Origin: Streptomyces smaragdinus
Lineage (GTDB): Bacteria > Actinomycetota > Actinomycetes > Streptomycetales > Streptomycetaceae
DNA length: 39,613 nt
Assembly (NCBI RefSeq): GCF_009604385.1
Contig: NZ_WEGJ01000048.1
Span: 1 to 39,613, forward strand
Reading direction: 5' to 3'
Shown here: piece after piece, positions 32,769-39,613 of the stretch
How positions within the stretch are numbered: position 1 is the stretch's first letter
How the letters are laid out: the number at the start of each line of letters is the position of its first letter
Translations under genes and position numbers: made by a program
Notes under the pieces: generated by a model
The model's input: the letters and a program-made list of their open reading frames with translations, nothing else
What the model was told of the DNA's origin: nothing
Database searches by the model: none

Positions 32769-34133
32769 GTGTACTCGCACCTCCGCTCCACCCAGCTCTT
32801 CGAGGTCTCCACGCTGTACGGGACGGCCACCCTGGCCGCGGCCCTGGACAGCGGCCAGTTCGGCCCGTACGAGGACGAGGAGACCCCCCACCGGGTCCTG
32901 CTGGTGTCGAACAACGCGGCGATCCCCGAAACGGCGGTGCAGCTGTCGGAGATGGACGGCTTCGCGGCGCTCGCGGACCGCTTCGACGCGGTCGTCGACT
33001 GGAACCGGGAGATCGCCCCGCACCATCCGAGCCAGTGGACGCCCGAGGAGCAGGACGCCCCGCTGTGGCAGCGGATGTTCCGCGCCTCGTGGGGCCTGGG
33101 CGAGGGCCCGCTGGAGCTGGTCGTCGAATCGGTGACCGCCGCCCCCGCCAAGGCCCTGGCGGCGATCTTCACGGACGCCGCGCTGCACGTGTACGCGGAC
33201 GGCCTGATGAGCTACGGCCCCACCCGCGACCCGCTCCCGTCCCCGCTGGCCCGCCGCATCCGCCGGCTGCTGCACCTGGACCTCGTACCGGGTCTGAGTC
33301 CCCTGCTGTTCACCGAGCACGGCGTACCGGCGGAGCTGGTGCCGCACGACGCGTTCCGCAAGGTCCTCGACGAGATCGCGGCGCCCGTCGACATCCGCGA
33401 CAGCGCGGGCGAGGCGCCGACGGCGGTGGTGCTGGGGCAGTATCTGGCCGCGCTGAACATCCTCACCCAGCAGGAGGAGGAGGACATGCTGGCCGGCATG
33501 GTGCGCGGGGCGGCGGCGGCCGGGCACACGTCCGTGCTGTTCAAGCCGCATCCGACGGCCCCGGCCCGGCAGTCCCTCGCACTGGAGCGGGCCGCGGCGG
33601 AGGCGGGGGCGCGGCTGACGGTCGTACGGCAGCCGATGCTCGCGGAGGCGCTGTACGGGCGGCTGGCGCCGCGGCTGGTCGTGGGCTGCTTCTCCACCGC
33701 GATGATCACCGCGTCGCGGCTGTACGGGCTGCCGGTGGCGCGGTCCGGTACGGAGCTGCTGCTGCTGCGGCTGCGCCCGTTCCAGAACAGCAACCGCGTC
33801 CCGGTGACGATCATCGACGCCCTGGTCCCGGAGCTCGGCGCCCCCGCCGAAGTCCCGGACCCGGACGCGGCGCGGACGGGCGAGCTGCAGGCGCTCCTGC
33901 ACACGGTGGGCTTCTGCATGCAGCCCGGCCGGATGCGGGACCTGCGCCCGCAGGCCGAGGAGTGGCTGCGGGCCGCGTCCGGCACCGAGACGGCGCGCTA
34001 CATCGGCCGGGGCCGGCTGACCAGGCTGGGGCTGCCCGGCGGGGTGGTGCGCGGTCCGGTCGCCCGGCGGCTGCTGCCGGCCGCGCGGCGGGCGCGTTCG
34101 GTCGCCCGGAAGGTACGCAACGGCGTGCGTTAG
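32769..34133 (+). CDS. Polysialyltransferase-like glycosyltransferase
   Basis: A 454-residue GT-B-type enzyme resembling the bacterial alpha-2,8-polysialyltransferase family. Bacterial sialyltransferases of these families carry an acidic D/E-D/E-G motif, an HP motif and a Ser/Thr motif. Here VYADGLMSYG (142-150) has Ala in the first acidic place, FKPHPTAP has His261-Pro262, and GCFSTAMITA has Ser309-Thr310. The C-terminus is strongly basic, which may help membrane contact. The start is GTG at 32769 without a good ribosome site, so it is probably coupled to the GT2 gene. The donor is likely CMP-linked by family, but this is inference. Confidence 0.82.
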   Translation: MYSHLRSTQLFEVSTLYGTATLAAALDSGQFGPYEDEETPHRVLLVSNNAAIPETAVQLSEMDGFAALADRFDAVVDWNREIAPHHPSQWTPEEQDAPLWQRMFRASWGLGEGPLELVVESVTAAPAKALAAIFTDAALHVYADGLMSYGPTRDPLPSPLARRIRRLLHLDLVPGLSPLLFTEHGVPAELVPHDAFRKVLDEIAAPVDIRDSAGEAPTAVVLGQYLAALNILTQQEEEDMLAGMVRGAAAAGHTSVLFKPHPTAPARQSLALERAAAEAGARLTVVRQPMLAEALYGRLAPRLVVGCFSTAMITASRLYGLPVARSGTELLLLRLRPFQNSNRVPVTIIDALVPELGAPAEVPDPDAARTGELQALLHTVGFCMQPGRMRDLRPQAEEWLRAASGTETARYIGRGRLTRLGLPGGVVRGPVARRLLPAARRARSVARKVRNGVR

Positions 34134-34265
34134 GGGGTGCGTTGCCGGTTGTTCACGAGCCCGACACCGCGTCTGCCTAGTTTGACTCTCTCACCGGCCC
34201 GGGGATCGCGCGTTCACCCGGGAGCAACCCGGCCGGCGACTTCCCTTTGATCCGTTTGGAGCGGC

Positions 34266-35750
34266 ATGGCCAAGGTATCCCTCTGGCTGGAGAGAAAGCG
34301 TCTGATCCCCCGGCCCCGGCCGGCGGAACTGGACCAGTCGGTCACCCTGGCCGAATGCGTGCGGGCCTGCGCCCAGCACGAGATCAAGCTCAACAAGAAC
34401 CTGAACTTCCGCAAGAACCGGCTGGCCGACGCCATCCGCTCGCTGATGGTGGCGTACGCCGCCGGCATGGCGGACTCGTCGAAGTCGCGGGCGGTGGCGT
34501 CGGGCCGGTCCACGTGGGCCCACAAGACGCCCGAGCTGCTCAACGCGCTGATCGTCGTCGGCGACAAGGCCATCGACGTCAAGGAGCCCGACGAGCTGCG
34601 CCTCGCGCTGCTGATCACCGACACCGTGCTGGGTGCCAAGCCCACCTCGCGGATCGGCTGGCGGCTGCGGGCCTCCGTACTGGAGACGATGGGCGACGAC
34701 GAGGGCGCCATCGGCGCGCACCAGCGTTATCTGGACCTCACCCCCGCCGACGCCCGCGGCACCGACGCGAAGATCGCGCGGCTGAGGGACAGCGGCGAGC
34801 GGCTGGAGGCGATGCTGAGGCTGCTGCAGGACGAGTACCCCACGTCCCGTGAGCTGGCCTCGGGCCGCGGCGCGGACAGCCCGGACGCCGAGCTGTGGGC
34901 GGAGGGCCTGGCGCTGGTGGAGGCCGGGCAGCGGGACCGGGCGCTGCCGTATCTGGTGGCGTCGCTGGTGGTGATGAACGAGCAGGGCCGGCCCGCGCCG
35001 CAGATCCGCTCCGCGCTCACCGACCTGCTGGACCTCGGACCGCTCGCGGCGGACAGCGGCCTGGCCGCCGCCCGCCCGCTGATCCGCCTGTACGCCGAGG
35101 ACCGCCGGCTGCGCACGCTCGACCCGGCGCCCGACCCGCTGCTGGGCGGCACGGAGGTGCTGAGCCTCGGCGACTTCCGCAATCAGATCACCGGCAAGAG
35201 CATCTGCCTGGTCGCCAACTCCCAGCGGGTGGCGAAGAGCGGGGCGGGCGCCGAGATCGACTCGTACGACCTGGTCGTCCGCTTCAACTCCTTCAAGCTC
35301 GACGCCCCGAACACGGGCACGAAGACGGACATCCACGCGACGATCCACCTGCACAACTTCAACTGGGCCCACAAGGTGACCACCCGGCTCGTCTTCAGCG
35401 GCACCTACCACGGCTGGAAGCAGTCCCTGCGCCGCCGCCTGGTCCCGGGCGCCCAGCAGTACGTGAACGACGGTCAGCTGCGCTGGCCCGTACGCGACAT
35501 CGGCAAGCTCGGCGAGGCGGACTGGCCGCCGATCCCCACCAGCGGCTTCAACATGCTGTGGCTGCTGGACTTCCTGAACGTCAGCCCGAAGCTCGACCTG
35601 TTCGGCTTCGACTTCTACGAGACGGGCGCCTACCGGCTGCCGGAGGCGATGAAGCTGCCCGTCACCGCCGTCCACGGCTACCAGCTGGAGAAGGAGTGGG
35701 TCATGGCCCGCGCCACGGACGTGACCGAGAACAGGATCTCCCTCCGATGA
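34266..35750 (+). CDS. TPR protein with GT29-type sialyltransferase domain
   Basis: A 494-residue protein. The N-terminal ~300 residues are helical and TPR-like (LRASVLETMGDDEGAIGAHQ). The C-terminal domain shows the sialylmotifs of GT29: L motif SICLVANSQRVAKSGAGAEI followed by DLVVRFNSF and GTKTDIH (about 312-357), S motif IPTSGFNMLWLLDFL to LFGFDFY (about 423-451), and the VS motif HX4E at His470-Glu475. GT29 contains animal Golgi sialyltransferases; bacterial members are uncommon. There is no signal or membrane helix. A GGAG site precedes the ATG, and the stop overlaps the next start (ATGA). The 34134-34265 gap holds no clear promoter. Confidence 0.85.
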   Translation: MAKVSLWLERKRLIPRPRPAELDQSVTLAECVRACAQHEIKLNKNLNFRKNRLADAIRSLMVAYAAGMADSSKSRAVASGRSTWAHKTPELLNALIVVGDKAIDVKEPDELRLALLITDTVLGAKPTSRIGWRLRASVLETMGDDEGAIGAHQRYLDLTPADARGTDAKIARLRDSGERLEAMLRLLQDEYPTSRELASGRGADSPDAELWAEGLALVEAGQRDRALPYLVASLVVMNEQGRPAPQIRSALTDLLDLGPLAADSGLAAARPLIRLYAEDRRLRTLDPAPDPLLGGTEVLSLGDFRNQITGKSICLVANSQRVAKSGAGAEIDSYDLVVRFNSFKLDAPNTGTKTDIHATIHLHNFNWAHKVTTRLVFSGTYHGWKQSLRRRLVPGAQQYVNDGQLRWPVRDIGKLGEADWPPIPTSGFNMLWLLDFLNVSPKLDLFGFDFYETGAYRLPEAMKLPVTAVHGYQLEKEWVMARATDVTENRISLR

Positions 35751-38032
35751 ACCTCACCGGCAAGCGCCGCATCGCGTTCGCCTCGTACGTGGACGAGAAC
35801 TATCTGCCCGGGTTCCTCAACCTGCTGCGCAGTCTGGCCCTCACCAACCCGGGGATCTGCGAGGACTTCATCGTCCTCTACGACGACCTCCAGCCGTCCT
35901 CCCTCACCGCGATCCGCAAGCTGCACCCGCGGATCGTGGCGCGGCCCGTGGTGCCGTCGCACTACGACGAGTTCGTCAAGGGCGACCCCGAGAACTACCT
36001 GGTCCGCAAGGCGTACTTCATCCTCGACGTCTTCCGGATCCGGGACTACGACACCATCATCACCCTCGACACCGACATGGTGGTCCTGGGCGATCTGAGC
36101 GAGCTGATGGAGCTGCGGCACGGCTTCGCCGCCGTCCCGCAGTTCCACCACCAGCAGACCAAGCTGAACAGCGGGCTGCTGGTGATCCAGCGCGAGTTCC
36201 TGACGGACGAGTTCGCCGCGATCGTCGACGAGACCGGCCGGTCCGGGAAGTACGAGCTCGACAAGCACGACCAGGGCATCCTCAACGCCCTGCTGGAGAA
36301 CGAGTTCATCCGCCTGGACGCCAAGTACAACTACGTCAAGCGGCGGGCGCAGGGCGACGACCCGCTCCCGGACGACATCGCGATCCTCCACTTCACCGGC
36401 CGCCACAAGCCGTGGAACGGCGGCGAGTCCGGCTACGCCGTGGCGGAGGCCGCCTGGCACCGGTACCGGATGAACCACGCCCAGTTCATCACCGAGTTCC
36501 TGGCCCTGAAGGGCGAGCGCCACCCCGACCTGCTGATCCACTTCGGCAAGGACCTGGTCGCCCGCGGCGGCGACACCGACGCGCTGTGCGACGTGGCACA
36601 GGCGTACCTGGACAAGGGCCGCTACGAGGAGGCCGTCCGGCTGCTGACCCGCAGCCGGCTGCCCGCCCAGCGCTCCCGCCCGCACGAGCTGCTGGGCATC
36701 GCCCTGGCCGCCACCTCCCGCTACGACGAGGCGGAGGCCCGGCTGCTGCTCGCCACCGCCGAGGCCGGCACCTCCTCCCGCGTCTTCGGGCGCCTCGCCG
36801 AGATGTCCTGGGTACGCGGCGACGACGAGGCGGCGCACGCGTACGCGCTGCAGGGCCTCGGCTCGGACAGCGTGGTGGACCGCAAGTGCCGGATCATGTA
36901 CAAACGCACCTCCGGCTCCCCCGCCCCCTCCGGCCAGGCACCGGTGCCGGGCGACCAGCTGGCGCACGTCGCGTTCTACATGGACCGCCAGGGCAACGCC
37001 GGCGACAAGATCCTCCCCGAGTCGGTGCGCCAGTGCTTCGGCCCCGAGACCGGCCCCGCCCGCTGGCACTCCCAGCACGCCCACCGGATGCTCACCGAGG
37101 AGGCGCTGCGGGAGATCAACCGGCGCCGCGGGCTGGTCATCGGCGGCGGCGGGCTGTTCATCCCGGACACCATGCCGAACGGCAACAGCGCCTGGCAGTG
37201 GAACGTCCCCGACGACCTCCTGAAGCGGATCGACGTGCCGCTCGCGGTGTTCGCCGTCGGCTACAACGCCTTCGACGGGCAGTCGTACACCCGCACCCGG
37301 TTCACGGAGTCCCTGAAGCTCCTCGCCGCCAAGTCGTCGTTCTTCGGGCTGCGCAACCACGGCTCGGTGGACAAGGTCCGCGAGCTGCTGCCGGCGGAGC
37401 TGCGCGACCGGGTCGTCTTCCAGCCCTGTCCGACGACGGTCAGCCGGCACATCGTCCCCGGCTGGCAGGACCCCGTACGCCGGGCCGAGACGGTGCTGCT
37501 GAACTGCGCGTACGACCGGGCCGGGCTGCGCTTCGGCTACGACTACGACCAGTTCGTGGAGCAGATGGCGCAGGCCGTCCTGGCGCTCGGGGACCACGCC
37601 GAGGTGCGGTACGCGGCGCACGCGCTGGACGACGAGCGGTTCGTCCACGACCTGCGCCGGGTGTACGGGATCTCGCTGCCGGTGGAGCCCATGTACGACT
37701 GGGACACCGATCAGCTGCGGGCGGGGTACGCGAACACCAGGCTGGTCATCGGGATGCGCGGGCACGCCGGCATGGTGCCGTTCGGGGTGGGCACGCCCAT
37801 CATCAGCCTGATCTCGCACCCGAAGATGGCGTACTTCCTCCAGGACATCGGCCGCCCGGAGTGGGGCGTCTCGGTGCACGACCGCAGGCTCGGCGAGCTG
37901 CTGACGGAGAAGGCCGTCGGCCTGATCCGGGACAACGAGGCGGCGATCGCGGACGTCCACCGGCTCCAGGAGCCCCTGTGGGAGGTCACCCGGGAGAACG
38001 CGGCGAAGCTGAACGCGCTGTTCGCGGCGTGA
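35747..38032 (+). CDS. GT8 glycosyltransferase-TPR-polysaccharide pyruvyltransferase fusion
   Basis: A 761-residue multidomain protein. A GT8 domain (about 8-250) has metal-binding DTD (108-110), NSG (141-143), DQG (175-177) and HFTGRHKPW (215-223). TPR-like helices (about 275-375) lead into a polysaccharide pyruvyltransferase domain (about 405-750) with the N-x-GD motif NAGD (417-420), GGGGLF (467-472) and the late GMRGHAGMVPFGVGTP segment with the conserved His. It could add a hexose and then a pyruvyl or similar group to the same glycan. The start ATG shares ATGA with the GT29-like gene's stop. A frame open further upstream is overlap only. Confidence 0.9.
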   Translation: MNLTGKRRIAFASYVDENYLPGFLNLLRSLALTNPGICEDFIVLYDDLQPSSLTAIRKLHPRIVARPVVPSHYDEFVKGDPENYLVRKAYFILDVFRIRDYDTIITLDTDMVVLGDLSELMELRHGFAAVPQFHHQQTKLNSGLLVIQREFLTDEFAAIVDETGRSGKYELDKHDQGILNALLENEFIRLDAKYNYVKRRAQGDDPLPDDIAILHFTGRHKPWNGGESGYAVAEAAWHRYRMNHAQFITEFLALKGERHPDLLIHFGKDLVARGGDTDALCDVAQAYLDKGRYEEAVRLLTRSRLPAQRSRPHELLGIALAATSRYDEAEARLLLATAEAGTSSRVFGRLAEMSWVRGDDEAAHAYALQGLGSDSVVDRKCRIMYKRTSGSPAPSGQAPVPGDQLAHVAFYMDRQGNAGDKILPESVRQCFGPETGPARWHSQHAHRMLTEEALREINRRRGLVIGGGGLFIPDTMPNGNSAWQWNVPDDLLKRIDVPLAVFAVGYNAFDGQSYTRTRFTESLKLLAAKSSFFGLRNHGSVDKVRELLPAELRDRVVFQPCPTTVSRHIVPGWQDPVRRAETVLLNCAYDRAGLRFGYDYDQFVEQMAQAVLALGDHAEVRYAAHALDDERFVHDLRRVYGISLPVEPMYDWDTDQLRAGYANTRLVIGMRGHAGMVPFGVGTPIISLISHPKMAYFLQDIGRPEWGVSVHDRRLGELLTEKAVGLIRDNEAAIADVHRLQEPLWEVTRENAAKLNALFAA

Positions 38033-38039
38033 CCGCGTG

Positions 38040-38083
38040 ACGAAACGGGCCGGACCCCGCTGTCGGGGGCCGGCCCGTTTCGT
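38040..38083. terminator. Bidirectional terminator ending the glycan operon
   Basis: ACGAAACGGGCCGG-ACCCC with its complement GGGGGCCGGCCCGTTTCGT, 6-nt loop, ending in TTTCGT on the plus strand and symmetric on the minus strand. It lies between two convergent genes. Confidence 0.9.
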
Positions 38084-38091
38084 ACGCCCGC

Positions 38092-39093
38092 TCAGCGGGT
38101 GACGGCCCGCTTCACCATCCGCGCCAGCTTGCGCGCCGGGGACGCCGGGCGGCGCGCGGCCGGAGCGGCGGCCTTGGTCAGCTCCCGCTGCAGCTGCTCG
38201 AAGTGGTCCGTGCGGTGCGCCGCCAGATACGGCACCTCCCGCAGCGGCGCGGCGATCTGCCACGCCTGCCTGTGCTTGCCGGCGTAGTGCGCCGTGAAGG
38301 CCTTGGCGAGCTCCAGCACCGACTTGAACGGGATCTTCTCGCTGTAGTCGATGTCGACGTGCTCCTGCACGCGGGAGATCAGCGCCTGCTTCTCCTCCAG
38401 CGTGAACGCGTCCCCCGCGATCCGGTCCAGCACCTCGTCCGGGATCGGCCGGACGACCTCGAAGGCCAGCGTCGAGCGGATCGGCGCCCCGGCGATCTCG
38501 ATGTACGGCAGCAGCAGCCCGGTGCTGTAGTGCAGCCACGGCAGCCGGGGGCTGGCGAAGTCCTGGTGCAGCACGATCGAGCCCTCGCGCAGCCGGGGCA
38601 GGAACCGCTCGGCGACGGCGCGCCAGACGTTCTCCGTCTTGGCGATGTCGATGTGCAGGAAGTCGATCGGCCGGGTGTCGGACGGGTCGGACGTCTCCCA
38701 GATGTCACCGGCGTGGATCTCGATGAAATCCATGTGTGACCCGAGGGCCGCCCGGAAGTCGTCCAGGAACGAGCTCTCGCCCTCGGGCGCCTTCCCGCCC
38801 CTGAAGAACTTCGGCGTGGCGAACGTCCCCTTGCCGACCCGGAAGAAGTCGTACGCGTGCAGCCGCCCCGTACTCCGGTCGAAGTCCAGGTTGTGGCTGA
38901 GCCCGCGCGCGAACGCGTACGTCGACCCGCCTCCGCCCGACCCGAGTTCGACGAGCTCCCCCGTGCCGGACACCCGGTGCCGCCCGATCAGGTAGAGGAA
39001 CTTCAGCTCGAAGCGGCTGCACTGGGTGTACGGGATGTCATCGGGCAGCTCGACGTCTTCGATCAGGGGATACAACTGGCCGAGGGACGGCAT
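38092..39093 (-). CDS. SAM-dependent methyltransferase of the glycan locus
   Basis: A 333-residue class I methyltransferase (Methyltransf_24/CmcI-like). SAM motif I is ELVELGSGGGGSTYAFA, the acidic strand-2 residue is in RLHAYDFF, and FLHIDIAK with VLHQDFA are strand 4/5 segments where Asp residues may bind a metal. The C-terminal ~120 residues are helical and basic. GAGG precedes the ATG at 39093. The convergent position opposite four glycan genes suggests it methylates a sugar of the same polymer; inference only. Confidence 0.85.
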   Translation of the reverse strand: MPSLGQLYPLIEDVELPDDIPYTQCSRFELKFLYLIGRHRVSGTGELVELGSGGGGSTYAFARGLSHNLDFDRSTGRLHAYDFFRVGKGTFATPKFFRGGKAPEGESSFLDDFRAALGSHMDFIEIHAGDIWETSDPSDTRPIDFLHIDIAKTENVWRAVAERFLPRLREGSIVLHQDFASPRLPWLHYSTGLLLPYIEIAGAPIRSTLAFEVVRPIPDEVLDRIAGDAFTLEEKQALISRVQEHVDIDYSEKIPFKSVLELAKAFTAHYAGKHRQAWQIAAPLREVPYLAAHRTDHFEQLQRELTKAAAPAARRPASPARKLARMVKRAVTR

Positions 39094-39207
39094 GGAGGAC
39101 CTCGCGGTGGCCGGAGATATGCGTATTCGCCGCAGACTTTCGCCCCCGGCTGGACTCAGCGTGTCGCGGGTCCGTCGCCCGTGTGAACGACCGGTGCCGT
39201 CGGGGCG

Positions 39208-39613
39208 TCACAGCCGCGCCCGGATCTCCTCCGCCAGGGTCGGGTCCGCGTACGCCAGCAGGGCGCGGTACTCGGCTCGGGCCGCGGGGAGGTCGCCGAG
39301 GTGTTCGCGGCACTGGGCGGCGTCGAAGCGGAAGCGCAGGGCCTGGGGGTCGGCGGGGCCGGCCTCGGTGGCGCGGTCGTGGGCGAGGCGGGTGAGTTCG
39401 GGGAGGGCGCGGTGGTACTGGCCGTCGTCCAGGAGGGTGGCGGCGTACTGCTTGCGCAGGACGCGGACGACGTGGGAGTTCTCGCCGTGTTCGCGGGCGG
39501 CGGCGGGGAGGATGCCGCCGAGGACGTCGATCGCCTGGGTGAGGCGGGCCTCGCCCAGGAGGCGCTTGGCCTCGTCGACGGCGGCGGCGATGTCGGGGGG
39601 CGGGCCGGGGGCT
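39208..39613 (-). CDS. C-terminal part of a second TPR-type Ser/Thr kinase (partial)
   Basis: The last 134 codons of a leftward gene that runs off the right edge; stop at 39208-39210. The encoded region begins near PPPDIAAAVDEAKRLLG. It aligns with the C-terminal domain of the kinase at 17877-19409: over a 65-residue stretch (kinase residues 329-393) I count 51 identities, including RLTQAID, LRKQYAATL and DDGQY. This part has no kinase motif, so kinase identity of the missing N-terminus is inferred from the paralogue. It ends about 40 residues earlier than the first kinase. The methyltransferase gene follows after a 114-nt gap. Confidence 0.8.
   Translation of the reverse strand, partial: APGPPPDIAAAVDEAKRLLGEARLTQAIDVLGGILPAAAREHGENSHVVRVLRKQYAATLLDDGQYHRALPELTRLAHDRATEAGPADPQALRFRFDAAQCREHLGDLPAARAEYRALLAYADPTLAEEIRARL

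Noticed and set aside
35678..38539. A 953-codon minus-strand open frame opposite the GT8-pyruvyltransferase gene
   Set aside because: Low-complexity Val/Gly/Asp/Arg composition without motifs; it also crosses the strong bidirectional terminator at 38040-38083.

Overview
The window is high-GC DNA with strong G/C bias at third codon positions, many GTG starts and dense bidirectional hairpins. Its gene set points to Streptomyces or a very close relative: a bldA-type tRNA-Leu(UAA), divIC, two rpf genes, and DUF501 next to ppx. The left two-thirds is a conserved core region resembling the S. coelicolor bldA-eno-rpfA neighbourhood. The right third is more accessory.

Layout. Positions 1-540 hold four copies of a GC-rich intergenic repeat. 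An orphan ABC ATPase (539-1321) precedes bldA (1651-1732). Next come cystathionine beta-synthase, an SGNH hydrolase and a type II NADH dehydrogenase (ndh) with two Rex-like operators upstream. A leftward run follows: ppx, DUF501 and divIC, then enolase. After it lie rpfA, with a c-di-AMP (ydaO-type) riboswitch, and an rpfC-like gene; then P450, mazG and a SurA-like lipoprotein. At 15.3-19.4 kb is a rightward group: a HTH-HsdM-HsdS fusion whose catalytic NPPF motif reads HPPF, a membrane protein, and a Ser/Thr kinase coupled to it. Two tandem LppX-like lipoproteins, a secreted HNH nuclease, a NUDIX hydrolase, a methyltransferase and a GntR regulator follow.

The 24-29 kb stretch carries a DUF218 protein, an RsbW-like ATPase, a HTH/TPR regulator and a HEAT-repeat protein. 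The HTH/TPR gene is the only one in the window where I found in-frame TTA codons (two), so it is a candidate target of the bldA tRNA. Then come a zinc-ribbon protein, an MFS exporter and a divergent ArsR-type regulator.

The most unusual part is 31.7-39.1 kb, a glycan-assembly locus. It encodes a GT2 enzyme, a polysialyltransferase-like enzyme, a TPR protein with all the hallmark motifs of GT29 (animal-type) sialyltransferases, and a single polypeptide joining GT8, TPR and polysaccharide pyruvyltransferase domains. A methyltransferase faces them. No nonulosonate biosynthesis genes are in the window. I infer, without proof, a role in decorating a cell-wall polymer such as a teichulosonic acid. 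The right edge cuts into a second kinase gene whose C-terminal domain is a close paralogue of the first.

Several genes have a -10 box (TANNNT) only 6-8 nt before the start codon, suggesting leaderless mRNAs. No insertion sequences, prophage or CRISPR were seen.
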